Under the pieces are notes generated by a model. The model worked only from the letters and a program-made list of their open reading frames with translations. It was not told the origin of the DNA and did not search any database. Made by a program: the position numbers and the translations under genes. A DNA stretch of 64,000 nt from RH-AL1 sp965214415 (GTDB taxonomy: Bacteria; Pseudomonadota; Alphaproteobacteria; Rhizobiales; Beijerinckiaceae): contig CBDCBQ010000003.1 of the NCBI GenBank assembly GCA_965214415.1, positions 620,001 to 684,000 of the forward strand. Reading direction: 5' to 3'. Positions 26,589 to 36,959 of the stretch are shown here, piece after piece; the stretch's first letter is position 1; each line of letters starts with the position of its first letter.

Positions 26589-27488
26589 TCACCACAGCAC
26601 CCCTTCGACCGGCCGCACCGGCTCCGGCGCGGGCTCGCCGAGCATCTGCTGCAGGTCGATCTCGATCGTCCGGCACATCGCGGTCATCGGCACGTCGTAG
26701 ATGTCGTCGGCGAACGGGTCCATCAGGTCGAGGCCGATCTGCACGGCCATCAGGAACATCAAGCCGACGAAAGCCGAGCCGAAAGGCGTGTAGAAGCCGA
26801 GCTTCTGCACCACCGCGAAGGGCAGGATGATGCAGAAGATGTGGGTGAAGATCACCGGGAAGAAGCGGTATTGGCTCGGCAGCGGCGTGTTCTTGATGCG
26901 CTCCATCCCGCCCTGCGCGTTGGCGATGTCGACGAGCGTCGCCTCGATGCGGACGCGGGCGTAGGGGTCGAGCATGCCGGCGCGCATCGCCTTGGTCGAG
27001 GTGAGCGCCATGTCGGTGAGGATCATGTTGTGCTTGTTGGCGATATCGGCGAGCCTGGCGACCGCGTCGGGCGTTAGGTAGCGCCGTGCCTCGTCCGCGA
27101 TCGGCTGGCCGCGCAGGGCGGTGCGTAGCACGTGCACGTAGGCGATCTGGTGGCGCACGATCTCGCGGCCGAGACCTTTGTGCGCGGTGTGCCCGCTCTC
27201 GTCGCAAAACGCGATCGCCTCGCGGGCGACGTTGCGCGAGGCGTTGATCATCAGGCCCCAGAGCCCGCGCGCCTCCCACCAGCGCGCGTAGGCGGCATTG
27301 ACGCAAAAGCCGATGAACAGCGCGAGCACGGTTCCAAAGAGCGTGAGCGGCAGCTCGATCTCCTGCACGTTCGGCGTCACCTTGAAGTAGAGGATCGTGA
27401 CGAAGACGTCCCACAGGAAGAGATAGAACAGCGGCAGCGCCACCTTGCGCATGGCATAGACGAAGCGCGGCCGTTTCGAGACGATCAT
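26589..27488 (-). CDS. bestrophin-like (UPF0187) membrane protein
   Basis: This 299-residue protein belongs to the bacterial bestrophin family. RPRFVYAMRKVALPLFYLFLWD is at the N-terminus. The conserved LFGTVLALFIGFCVNAAYARWWEAR motif follows, where the RWWE-type block shapes the pore region, and SAFVGLMFLMAVQIGLDLMDPF is near the C-terminus. Bacterial relatives form pentameric ion channels. The length is normal. It lies between the dehalogenase and VOC genes on the same strand with short gaps (28 and 6 bases), suggesting an operon. Whether it exports fluoride or chloride from the dehalogenase reaction is only speculation. Confidence 0.88.
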   Translation of the reverse strand: MIVSKRPRFVYAMRKVALPLFYLFLWDVFVTILYFKVTPNVQEIELPLTLFGTVLALFIGFCVNAAYARWWEARGLWGLMINASRNVAREAIAFCDESGHTAHKGLGREIVRHQIAYVHVLRTALRGQPIADEARRYLTPDAVARLADIANKHNMILTDMALTSTKAMRAGMLDPYARVRIEATLVDIANAQGGMERIKNTPLPSQYRFFPVIFTHIFCIILPFAVVQKLGFYTPFGSAFVGLMFLMAVQIGLDLMDPFADDIYDVPMTAMCRTIEIDLQQMLGEPAPEPVRPVEGVLW

Positions 27489-27494
27489 CGCGAG

Positions 27495-27899
27495 TCAGAT
27501 CCTTTCGCTGGCGAGGGAAGGCTCCTCGTAGACGGCGATTTCCACGAGATTGCGATCTGGATCGCGCAGATAGACCGAATGCATCGCGCCAAGCGCGCCG
27601 GTGCGTGGCACGGGGCCGGTCTCGATCTCGATGCCGCATCCGGCAAGGTGGGCGATCACGTCGTCGAGCGACCCCTCGGCGATGAAGCAGAGGTCGCCGG
27701 AGCCCGGCGTCGGGTGCGCCGCCTTCGGCTCGAACTCATGGCCGGCCGCGTGCAGGTTGATCTTCTGGCGCCCGAAACGCAGCGCTTGCCGGTCCTCGAT
27801 CGTCTCCGCCCGCATGCCGAGGACACGCACGTAGAAGGCGACGGTCGCCTCGATGTCGGCCACGGTCAGAACGAGGTGATCAAGTCGATCCATCCGCAT
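27495..27899 (-). CDS. VOC (glyoxalase/dioxygenase superfamily) protein
   Basis: This 134-residue protein is a single vicinal-oxygen-chelate module. It begins MDRLDHLVLTVADIEATVAFYVRVLGM and ends with SVYLRDPDRNLVEIAVY, where the C-terminal Glu is the usual metal ligand and the His in LDHLVL the N-terminal one. Such proteins include glyoxalases, thiol transferases and ring-cleavage dioxygenases; the exact reaction is not predictable. It is probably the first gene of a unit with the bestrophin-like and dehalogenase genes, transcribed divergently from glk. Confidence 0.88.
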   Translation of the reverse strand: MRMDRLDHLVLTVADIEATVAFYVRVLGMRAETIEDRQALRFGRQKINLHAAGHEFEPKAAHPTPGSGDLCFIAEGSLDDVIAHLAGCGIEIETGPVPRTGALGAMHSVYLRDPDRNLVEIAVYEEPSLASERI

Positions 27900-27989
27900 T
27901 TGGTCGTCTTCTCTCCCGTGCCGGCCATGGCGTCCGCCCTGTCTCGCGGCTAAGCTGAAATCCTAGTCCCGGGTCGAAAGGTCAATCCC

Positions 27990-28988
27990 TTGGAGTTTCC
28001 ATTCCCCGTCCTCGTCGGCGACATCGGCGGCACCAACGCCCGCTTTGCCCTGGTCGCGGAGCCGGGCGCGACGCCCTCCACGGCCGAGCATCGCGCGACG
28101 CGTGATTTCCCGGGTCTCGAAGCCGCGGTCGCCGACGTGATGTCGAGCTTCGAGGCGCGCCCACGCAGCCTCATCGCATGTGCCGCCGGCCCGGTCCGCG
28201 GCCGCAAGGTCGTGATGACAAACGCCAAGTGGGACATCGACGGCGCCAAGGTCGCGAAGGCGAACGGGCTCGACCAGGGTCTGCTGCTCAACGATTTCGA
28301 GGCGCAGGCGCTGACCGTGCCGATCGTTCAGGACGGCTGGGTCCGCAAGATCGGCGACGCGACCGAGAACGATCGCGGCGCCCAACTGATTCTCGGTCCT
28401 GGCACGGGGCTTGGAGCCGGCGCGCTGCTCGAGATCGAGGGCCGCCATTTCGCGCTCGCGAGCGAGGCGGGCCACGTCGATTTCGGTCCCGTCGGTGCCG
28501 AAGAGGCGACGATCTGGCCGCATATCCCGCTCACCCATTACGGGCGGATCAGCGCCGAGACGGTGCTCTCGGGCCCCGGGCTCTTGCGCCTGCACAGCGC
28601 GCGCTTTGCCTCCCGTGGCCTGCTGGTGCCGAGCCACGACGAAAAGAGCCTGGTCGAACGAGCGAAGGCGGATCATTACGGGGAGGAGGCGGACACGATC
28701 CGGCTGTTCTGGCGGCTGGCGGCGCGTTTCGCCGGCGACATGACGTTGGCGTTCCTCGCCACCGGCGGCGTGACGTTTTCGGGCGGCGTGCTGCCGCGCC
28801 TCGTCGACTTTCTCGATCCGGCGGGCTTTCGCGCCCGCTACGAGGACAAGGCGCCGTTCGGCGAGCTTCTACGCAAGGTCGGCACGCGCATCATCATCGC
28901 CGACGATGCCGTCCTGTCGGGGCTCGCGGCGATCGCCGCAGGTCCGGATCGTTACGCGTTGGATTACCCGACCCGCAGTTGGCGCTGA
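27990..28988 (+). CDS. glk: glucokinase
   Basis: Glk phosphorylates glucose with ATP. The 332-residue ROK-unrelated glucokinase (bacterial Glk family) shows VLVGDIGGTNARFAL (phosphate-binding), LLLNDFEAQALTVP (catalytic Asp region), LGPGTGLGAGAL and SEAGHVDFGP. It starts at TTG 27990 (LEFPFPVLVGDIGG), preceded by AAAGG; no ATG or GTG lies in a better place. The length fits the family. It is divergent from the VOC gene and convergent with ptsN. Confidence 0.93.
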   Translation: MEFPFPVLVGDIGGTNARFALVAEPGATPSTAEHRATRDFPGLEAAVADVMSSFEARPRSLIACAAGPVRGRKVVMTNAKWDIDGAKVAKANGLDQGLLLNDFEAQALTVPIVQDGWVRKIGDATENDRGAQLILGPGTGLGAGALLEIEGRHFALASEAGHVDFGPVGAEEATIWPHIPLTHYGRISAETVLSGPGLLRLHSARFASRGLLVPSHDEKSLVERAKADHYGEEADTIRLFWRLAARFAGDMTLAFLATGGVTFSGGVLPRLVDFLDPAGFRARYEDKAPFGELLRKVGTRIIIADDAVLSGLAAIAAGPDRYALDYPTRSWR

Positions 28989-29011
28989 GCTTCGCGCGCC
29001 GGGGGGAGCCG

Positions 29012-29476
29012 TCAGGCCGCGTGCGATTTCGGCTCGTCGGCGAGCAGTGCGAACAGCATCCCCGCGTCGCGGGTGGCGCGCAGCTTCGCGGTGGTCGATT
29101 GCGACCGCAGCAGGCGCGCGGCACGCGCCAGCGCCTTCAGATGGTCGGCGCCGGCGCTCTCCGGCGCGATCAGCAGCAAGATGAGATCGACAGGTTCGCT
29201 ATCCAACGCCTCGAAGTCGATCGGCTTGTCGACGCGCGCGAACACGCCAAAAATCCGTTCGACCTTGGCGAGCTTGCCGTGCGGGATGGCGATCCCGTTG
29301 CCGATGCCGGTCGAACCCAACCGCTCACGCTGGATGAGCGCATCGAAGATCTCTCGCGCCGGAAGGCCGCACTGACGCGCGGCGACTTCGCTCAGCTCCT
29401 GGAGGGCCTGCTTTTTCGACACCGCCTTGAGTGAGGGTATGATCGCACCGCGGGTGATCAGGTCCGTGAGGGTCAT
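29012..29476 (-). CDS. ptsN: PTS nitrogen regulatory protein IIA (IIA-Ntr)
   Basis: This is a regulatory phosphocarrier of the PTS-Ntr chain (PtsP-NPr-PtsN), which controls potassium transport and nitrogen and carbon balance rather than sugar uptake. The 154-residue protein has the phosphorylatable His in GNGIAIPHGKL and the typical LDSEPVDLILLLIAP block. The ATG at 29476 gives the standard start MTLTDLI; a TTG at 29494 would add six residues. It lies downstream of hpf on the same strand, the order known from rpoN regions, although rpoN itself is not next to them here. Confidence 0.93.
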   Translation of the reverse strand: MTLTDLITRGAIIPSLKAVSKKQALQELSEVAARQCGLPAREIFDALIQRERLGSTGIGNGIAIPHGKLAKVERIFGVFARVDKPIDFEALDSEPVDLILLLIAPESAGADHLKALARAARLLRSQSTTAKLRATRDAGMLFALLADEPKSHAA

Positions 29477-29671
29477 CTTGTACAGCGTTTCCAAACGTGC
29501 GGGACCGGGACCGAAACAGTGAGCCCGGTTGCGCGAGCCCTAGCGGTTCGGGTTTCCGGTGTCGACAAGCGACGGCGGGACTAAAGCGGGAGTGCCGTTA
29601 AGGAAAGGTCTCCAAACGACACGACTCTCGGCATTTGACGCTTCGAGCCGCGGTGCCGGGCCACCGACGGG

Positions 29672-30265
29672 TCATATCGAATGGCCATTCGCGGTTCGGA
29701 AGGGGTCGATCCAGCCGATGTTCCCGTCGGCCCGTCTGTAGACGAGGTTTATACGCTGGTTGTCGGGATAGCGGAAGACGACGACGCCGCATTCGGCCGC
29801 ATCCAGCTCCCGGACGGCGGCGGCGACTGTCATCTCCTTGAAACCGCTCGGTGATTCCGCGACGACCGCCGGGAACACCTGCTCGTCCGGCAGCTCCGGG
29901 ACTTCGATCTCCGCAGGTGCCGAATAGGTGTCCGTCGCCAAGGCATCGAGATGATCGTCCGCGCTCTCGCCATGCCGGCCGGTGAGGCGCTTGCGATGGT
30001 CGCGCAGCCGGCGCTCGATGCGCTCGGCCGCCTTGTCGAAGCTGGCGTACGGCTCCTGCGCGATGGCCTCGACGTGCAAGGTGATGCCACTCTTCAGGAA
30101 CAGCGTGCAGTCGGAGCGATAGCCCGAGCCTTCCGGCTCGATCGTGACGTGTCCCGTCGGCGCGCCCGAATGATACTTGGCGGCGACGCCCTCGATCCGC
30201 GTATGGACGTGAGTGCGAAGGGCATCTCCGATCGCGAGGTTCTTGCCCGACACGCGCAGCGTCAT
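29672..30265 (-). CDS. hpf: ribosome hibernation promoting factor, long form
   Basis: This 197-residue long HPF dimerises 70S ribosomes to inactive 100S particles in stationary phase. The N-terminal half (MTLRVSGKNLAIGDALRTHV to RRLRDHRKRL) is the ribosome-binding HPF/RaiA domain. A linker follows, then the C-terminal dimerisation domain (MTVAAAVRELDAAECGVVVFR to GNIGWIDP). A GGAG ribosome binding site precedes ATG 30265. It is divergent from ispH and followed by ptsN after about 195 bases without a gene. Confidence 0.93.
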   Translation of the reverse strand: MTLRVSGKNLAIGDALRTHVHTRIEGVAAKYHSGAPTGHVTIEPEGSGYRSDCTLFLKSGITLHVEAIAQEPYASFDKAAERIERRLRDHRKRLTGRHGESADDHLDALATDTYSAPAEIEVPELPDEQVFPAVVAESPSGFKEMTVAAAVRELDAAECGVVVFRYPDNQRINLVYRRADGNIGWIDPFRTANGHSI

Positions 30266-30398
30266 GGTGGTCTCCGTCGTTTGGCGCCCCCCGGACAGGA
30301 GAGGGTGAGAGGCCACCGCGCTCAAGTCAATGCCTTGCTTCGACACGTGTCCGGAGCGTCGGCGGGCGACATCATGACCTTCGCTTCGGCCGCGAACC

Positions 30399-30427
30399 TT
30401 GACACCCCAGCGGGCGATCCCGATACC
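30399..30427 (+). promoter_or_regulatory. candidate sigma-70 promoter of ispH
   Basis: TTGACA at 30399-30404, a 17-base spacer, and GATACC at 30422-30427 match a housekeeping promoter (perfect -35, weaker -10). They lie about 38 bases before the ispH start, in the divergent space between hpf and ispH. Confidence 0.5.
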
Positions 30428-30464
30428 CAAGGCGGACCCACGCGGAATACGTCCCGGAGTGCGA

Positions 30465-31460
30465 ATGACCGACGCCAACGTTCTCGACGCGCCGAACGGC
30501 CTTGCCGCGACGAAGCCGAAGCTGCGCATTTTTCTTTGCGCGCCGCGCGGGTTCTGCGCCGGCGTGGTGCGGGCGATCGACGCCGTCGAGCAGGCGCTCA
30601 AGCTCTATGGCGCGCCGGTCTACGTGCGGCACGAGATCGTCCACAACAAGTACGTGGTCGAGGGGCTCAAGGCGAAAGGCGCGGTGTTCGTCGAGGAGCT
30701 GTCCGAGATCCCCGAGACCGACAAGCCGGTGATCTTCTCCGCGCATGGCGTGCCGAAATCGATTCCCGCCGAGGCCGGGCGGCGCAAGTTTCATGCGATC
30801 GACGCGACCTGCCCGCTGGTCACCAAGGTGCACCGCGAGGCGCAGATCCACTTCAAGCGCGGTCGCCAGATTCTGCTCGTCGGCCATGCCGGGCATCCCG
30901 AGGTGGTCGGCACGCTGGGGCAGCTTCCAGAGGGGTCGATCATCCTGGTCCAGCATCCCGAGGATATCGACACGGTCGTGGTCCGCGACGAGGCGAACCT
31001 CGCCTACGTGACGCAGACGACGCTGTCGCTCGACGACACCAAGCAGATGGTCGACAAGCTGCATGAGCGCTTTCCGATGATCGTCGGGCCGCAGCGCGAG
31101 GACATCTGCTACGCGACCACGAACCGCCAGGAGGCGGTGAAGCGCATCGCGCCGATCGTCGACGCGCTGATCGTCGTCGGCTCGTCCAATTCCTCGAATT
31201 CCCAGAGACTGAAAGAGGTCGGCGAGCGCTCGGGGTGCCCGCTTTCCCGCCTGGTGCTGCGCGCCGATGACGTCGAATGGGAGCTGTTCAAGGATATCAA
31301 GACGCTCGGCATCACGGCCGGCGCATCCGCCCCCGAGGTGCTCGTCGAGGAGATCATGGACGCCTTCGCCGAGCGCTTCGAGCTCGCGATCGAGACGGTC
31401 TCGACGGCCGACGAAAGCGTGTTCTTTCCGCTCCCGCGCGAGCTGCGGCCGGTGGCGTAG
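30465..31460 (+). CDS. ispH: 4-hydroxy-3-methylbut-2-enyl diphosphate reductase
   Basis: IspH is the last enzyme of the MEP isoprenoid pathway, a [4Fe-4S] protein making IPP and DMAPP. The 331-residue protein has the three cluster cysteines in APRGFCAGV, DATCPLVTKVH and REDICYATTNRQ. It also has the conserved SAHGVPKSIPAEA and GSSNSSNSQRL. The ATG at 30465 follows a GGAG ribosome binding site. Its product also feeds the dimethylallyl group used by MiaA, encoded elsewhere in this window. Confidence 0.96.
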   Translation: MTDANVLDAPNGLAATKPKLRIFLCAPRGFCAGVVRAIDAVEQALKLYGAPVYVRHEIVHNKYVVEGLKAKGAVFVEELSEIPETDKPVIFSAHGVPKSIPAEAGRRKFHAIDATCPLVTKVHREAQIHFKRGRQILLVGHAGHPEVVGTLGQLPEGSIILVQHPEDIDTVVVRDEANLAYVTQTTLSLDDTKQMVDKLHERFPMIVGPQREDICYATTNRQEAVKRIAPIVDALIVVGSSNSSNSQRLKEVGERSGCPLSRLVLRADDVEWELFKDIKTLGITAGASAPEVLVEEIMDAFAERFELAIETVSTADESVFFPLPRELRPVA

Positions 31461-31521
31461 GGGTTCGACTAAGTGCGCCTGAGATCGCAGTGCGGCTCAA
31501 CGGCGGTCGGAGGCGCCCGGC

Positions 31522-31896
31522 TTGAGGATATTCCAGCTCAAGGCCTGCGCTCGCCACAGCCGACGAGAAAGCGTTTCGGATAAGGCTCTGGCGGATGCTG
31601 TCGCGCGAGCCGAGAACGGATCGGTCGACGCTGATCTCGGGCGAGGCCTGATCAAGCAGCGAGTGGCGCGACCCGGAGGCGGGCGGAGCAGCGGCTTTCG
31701 TTATTTGATCGCTTTCAAGCGCGCGCATCGCAGCGTATTCCTGTTTGGGTTTGCAAAAAGCGATCGGGCAAACTTGAGTGCTGTCGAACTCGAGACGGCA
31801 CGAGATCTCGCTGTCGCGTGGCTTTCGGCCCGTGAAGAATTGGTCGAACGTGCGATCTCCAAGGGCGAACTTATCGAGGTGTCTGATGGCAGCTAG
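31522..31896 (+). CDS. RelE-type toxin (PF06296-like)
   Basis: This 124-residue protein starts at TTG 31522, nine bases after a strong GGAGG. It has the features of RelE-like toxins that precede an Xre antitoxin: a basic N-terminus, VSDKALADAVARAENGSVDADLG, a core of LIKQRVARPGGGRSSGFRYLIAF, and FLFGFAKSDRANLSAVELE. Relatives cleave mRNA on the ribosome. The next gene overlaps its end by 11 bases, the usual coupling for this toxin-first order. The target and activity are inferred from family and context. Confidence 0.8.
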   Translation: MRIFQLKACARHSRRESVSDKALADAVARAENGSVDADLGRGLIKQRVARPGGGRSSGFRYLIAFKRAHRSVFLFGFAKSDRANLSAVELETARDLAVAWLSAREELVERAISKGELIEVSDGS

Positions 31897-32224
31897 AAAG
31901 CCGTCCCGACTGGTGCGTGAAATGCTCGAAACCTCAAAATACATGCGAGGCGCTGGCATACTAGACGAGGGTACGCACGACAGGATTTTTGCACGCCATG
32001 ACGTAAATCCTAATGAGCCTGCCTCGCTGGCGACGCCGCTGTCGGCCTTCGAAATCAGGGCTTTGAGAGAAACCGCCAACCTGAGCCAAGCGGCGTTCGC
32101 TCGCCGCTTGAACGTCTCCGCCGGAAATCTTTCGAAATGGGAGCGGGGCGACAGGAGCCCAGCTGGCGCTGCGTTGGTCCTCCTCAACGTGATCCGTCGT
32201 CAGGGCATCGCGATCGTGACCTGA
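31886..32224 (+). CDS. Xre-family antitoxin/regulator
   Basis: This 112-residue protein has a C-terminal helix-turn-helix of the Cro/C1 type (about residues 57-108: LSAFEIRALRETANLSQAAFARRLNVSAGNLSKWERG in parts). Its start (ATG 31886, GAGG upstream) lies inside the toxin gene. The N-terminal part (KPSRLVREMLETSKYM) probably neutralises the toxin, and the DNA-binding half autoregulates the operon. This is the typical partner of PF06296 toxins. No operator palindrome is evident by eye. Confidence 0.82.
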   Translation: MAARKPSRLVREMLETSKYMRGAGILDEGTHDRIFARHDVNPNEPASLATPLSAFEIRALRETANLSQAAFARRLNVSAGNLSKWERGDRSPAGAALVLLNVIRRQGIAIVT

Positions 32225-32400
32225 GCCTGCTTGCCGCGACACCTTCTTCACGCAATCCACACGGCCGTCCCGCCGCTTCCAAAAAGCCGCCCCGCGTTAA
32301 ATTTTCGTTAGGCATGTGCGCCGCTCCCATGCCAAAACCACGGCAGCGGCCGTGCGGCGTACCAGGCCGCAAACCCTTGTAACGTCACAGAAAACTTGGC

Positions 32401-33903
<1,503 letters not shown>

Positions 33904-33905
33904 GG

Positions 33906-36900
33906 CTAGGCAGCTACGGCTTTCGGTGCCTCGATCCGGTAGGCGGCAACGTAGAGCGCGGGCAGGAAGATCAGCGTCAGCACGGTGCCAGCGAGGATGC
34001 CGCCGATCATCGCAAAGGCCATCGGCCCCCAGAACACCTCGCGGGCGATCGGCACCATGCCGAGGCTGGCGGCCGCGGCGGTGAGCAGGATCGGCCGCAT
34101 GCGGTGCACCGTGGCCTCGACGACGGCGTCCCAGGGCTCGCGGCCTTCGGCGTGGTACTCGTCGATCTGCGTCACCAGGATCACCGAGTTGCGGATGATG
34201 ATGCCGATCAGCGCCAGCACGCCGAGGATCGCGACGAATCCCAATGGCGCACCGAACGGCAGCAGCGCCGCGACGACGCCGATGAGGCCGAGCGGCGCCA
34301 CGCTGACGACGAGCGCGAGCTTGCCGAAGCTTTGCAGCTGGATCATCAGGAACGTCGCCATGACGAGCAGCATCACCGGGATCACGGTGAGGATCGGCCC
34401 CTGGCCTTTCGCGGCCTCCTCGACGGCGCCGCCGGTGGCGAGCGAGAAGCCGGGCGGCAAGGCCGCGGCGAAGGCGTCGATCTTCGGCTTGAGCTCCGAG
34501 ACAACCGTCGCAGGTTGCGTCGTGCCGCGGATCGAGGCGCGGACGGTGATCGTCGGCAGCCGGTCGCGCCGCCAGACGATCGGCTGCTCGAGCTCGTAGC
34601 CGAGCTTGGCGAAGGCGAGCAGCGGCACGACGCGGCCATTCGGCAGTCCGACCTGCAGGGTCTGCAGCGTGTCGATCGAGTGCCGATCGAGCGCCTTCGC
34701 CCGGGCGATCACGTCGACGAGGTAGATCGAGTCGCGCACCTGCGTGATCGCCTGGCCGCCCAGCACGCCGTTCAGGATGTTGGCGATGTCCTGCGAGGAG
34801 ATGCCGAGCTGCCGCGCCTTGTCCTGCAGGATCTCGACGCGCAGCACCTGGCCGGGCTCGTTCCAATCGAGCGACGGCGGATCGAGGTTCGGGTTGGCGG
34901 CCACGACTTTCAGAAGCTGCAACGCCGTCTCGCGCACCTGCTGGATGTCCGGTCCGCTGAGCCGGTATTGGATCGGCCGGCCGACGGGTGGTCCGAGGTC
35001 GAGCGTGTGGACGAACACGTCGGTGCCGACGAAATTCGCGCGCCCGAACGCTTCGAGCTTCGGGATCAGCGTGTTGCGCACCTCGAGTGACGTGGTGACC
35101 ACGACCATCTGCCCGAAGAAGGCATTCTGCAGCTGCTGGTCGAGCGGCAGATAGAAGCGGATCGCGCCCTGGCCGACATACGAGCTCCAGTGGACGATGC
35201 CGGGATCGCCCGCGAACCGCGCCTCGAAGCGGTCCATCTGCTTGCGCGTCTCCTCGATCGAGCTCGACTGCGGCAAGGTCAGGTCGACGAGGATTTCCGT
35301 CCGGTCGGAGGACGGAAAGAACTGCTGCTGCACGAAGCCGAGACCGAAGATCGAGGCGACGAGAAGCGCCAGCGTGACGCCGATCGTCACCCAGCGCAGG
35401 CGCATCGCGCCGATCAGCACCGCGCGGAACGCACGGACGAAACGCCCAGGCTTCTCGCCGTGCTTCTGCTTCATCCTGGCCGGCAGAAGGGCGACGCCGA
35501 TCAGCGGCGCGAACAGGACCGCGACAATCCAGGAGATGAGCAACGCCGTCGCGATGACGACGAACAGGCTGTAGGTGTACTCGCCCGCCGCGCTGCCGTT
35601 GAAGCCGATCGGCAGGAAGCCCGCGACGGTGACGAGCGTGCCCGTCAGCATCGGAAATGCGGTCGACGTGTAGGCGAAGGTGGCCGCGTCGTGCTTCGTA
35701 TCGCCGGCTTCGAGCCGCGACACCATCATCTCGACCGTGATCATCGCGTCGTCGACAAGCAAGCCCAGCGCGATGATCAGCGCGCCGAGCGAGATGCGTT
35801 GCAAGGTGACGCCTTGCGCCTCGAGCACGATGAAGCTGGCGGCCAGCACGAGCGGGATCGAGATCGAGACGACGAGCCCCGCGCGCACGCCGAGGCTGAG
35901 AAAGCTGACGACCAGCACGATGGCGACGGCCTCGACCAGCGCCTTCGTGAAGCCGCCGACCGCCTCCTCGACGATCTTCGGCTGGTCGGAGACGAGATGC
36001 ACGCCGACGCCGATCGGCAATTGCCCTTCGAGCGTGCGCATCTTGGCCTTCAGTGCCTCGCCGAACTCGAGCAGGTTGCCGCCCGAGCGCATGGCGATCG
36101 CGAGCCCGATCGCCGGCTTGCCATCGTAGCGAAACAGCGGCTGCAGCGGCTCGACGTAGCCGCGGCGGATATCGGCGACGTCGGCGAGGCGGAAGAAGCG
36201 ATCGTTGACGCGCAGGTTGATCGCCTTCAAACTTTGTTCCGAGGCGAACGAGCCCGAGACGCGCACCGAGACCTGCTCGGCGCCGGCCTGGATGACGCCC
36301 GACGGCGCGATCGCGTTCTGCTCCTGCAGCGTCTTGATCAGCGCGTTGAAGTCGATGCCGAGACCGGCGATCTTGCGCGCCGATATGTCGAGGAAGATCG
36401 CCTCGTCCTGCGTGCCGATGATGTCCGTCTTGCCGATGTTGGGCACGTGCAGGACGGCGCTGCGCACGCCTTCGACGTAGTCGCGCAGCTGGCGCATCGA
36501 CAGGCCATCGGCGGTGAACGCGTAAAGGTTGCCATAGACGTCGCCGAACTCGTCGTTGAAGCCAGGCCCCTGGATGTCGCGCGGGAACGTCGACTTGATG
36601 TCGTCGATGTGCTTGCGCACCTGGTAGAAGAGGTTCGGCAGCTTCTTCGGGTCGGTCGTGTCCTTGAACTGGACGAAGATCGTCGACTTGCCCGGCAGCG
36701 TGTAGCTCTTCGTGTAGTCGATCGAGTCGACCTGCGGCACCTCCTTCTCGATCCGGTCGGTGATCTGTTCGAGCGTGTCGCCGATCGTCGCGCCGGGCCA
36801 GCTCGCGGTAATCAGCATGGTCTTGATCGCGAAGGCGGGGTCCTCCTCGCGGCCGAGCCGCTGGTAGGAGATCACGCCCGCGATCACCGAGACGAGCATC

Positions 36901-36959
36901 AGAAAATAGACGAAGGACCGATGGTCCAGCGCCCAGGCCGAGAGGTTGAAGGACTTCAA
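33906..36959 (-). CDS. RND efflux pump inner-membrane permease
   Basis: This RND-superfamily drug/proton antiporter of about 1017 residues forms a tripartite pump with the two adaptors upstream and an outer-membrane channel encoded elsewhere. It has the N-terminal helix, the large periplasmic loops, and the proton-relay Asp pair in LIIALGLLVDDAMITVEMM of TM4. The C-terminal half has GLIGVVAALLPFGAPLGFVAILGVLAL. TTG 36959 overlaps the adaptor stop as TTGA, strongly supporting this unusual start. Sequence style (GREEDPAFAIKTMLI) is that of the HAE-type subgroup with two adaptors. The substrate is unknown. Confidence 0.93.
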   Translation of the reverse strand: MKSFNLSAWALDHRSFVYFLMLVSVIAGVISYQRLGREEDPAFAIKTMLITASWPGATIGDTLEQITDRIEKEVPQVDSIDYTKSYTLPGKSTIFVQFKDTTDPKKLPNLFYQVRKHIDDIKSTFPRDIQGPGFNDEFGDVYGNLYAFTADGLSMRQLRDYVEGVRSAVLHVPNIGKTDIIGTQDEAIFLDISARKIAGLGIDFNALIKTLQEQNAIAPSGVIQAGAEQVSVRVSGSFASEQSLKAINLRVNDRFFRLADVADIRRGYVEPLQPLFRYDGKPAIGLAIAMRSGGNLLEFGEALKAKMRTLEGQLPIGVGVHLVSDQPKIVEEAVGGFTKALVEAVAIVLVVSFLSLGVRAGLVVSISIPLVLAASFIVLEAQGVTLQRISLGALIIALGLLVDDAMITVEMMVSRLEAGDTKHDAATFAYTSTAFPMLTGTLVTVAGFLPIGFNGSAAGEYTYSLFVVIATALLISWIVAVLFAPLIGVALLPARMKQKHGEKPGRFVRAFRAVLIGAMRLRWVTIGVTLALLVASIFGLGFVQQQFFPSSDRTEILVDLTLPQSSSIEETRKQMDRFEARFAGDPGIVHWSSYVGQGAIRFYLPLDQQLQNAFFGQMVVVTTSLEVRNTLIPKLEAFGRANFVGTDVFVHTLDLGPPVGRPIQYRLSGPDIQQVRETALQLLKVVAANPNLDPPSLDWNEPGQVLRVEILQDKARQLGISSQDIANILNGVLGGQAITQVRDSIYLVDVIARAKALDRHSIDTLQTLQVGLPNGRVVPLLAFAKLGYELEQPIVWRRDRLPTITVRASIRGTTQPATVVSELKPKIDAFAAALPPGFSLATGGAVEEAAKGQGPILTVIPVMLLVMATFLMIQLQSFGKLALVVSVAPLGLIGVVAALLPFGAPLGFVAILGVLALIGIIIRNSVILVTQIDEYHAEGREPWDAVVEATVHRMRPILLTAAAASLGMVPIAREVFWGPMAFAMIGGILAGTVLTLIFLPALYVAAYRIEAPKAVAA

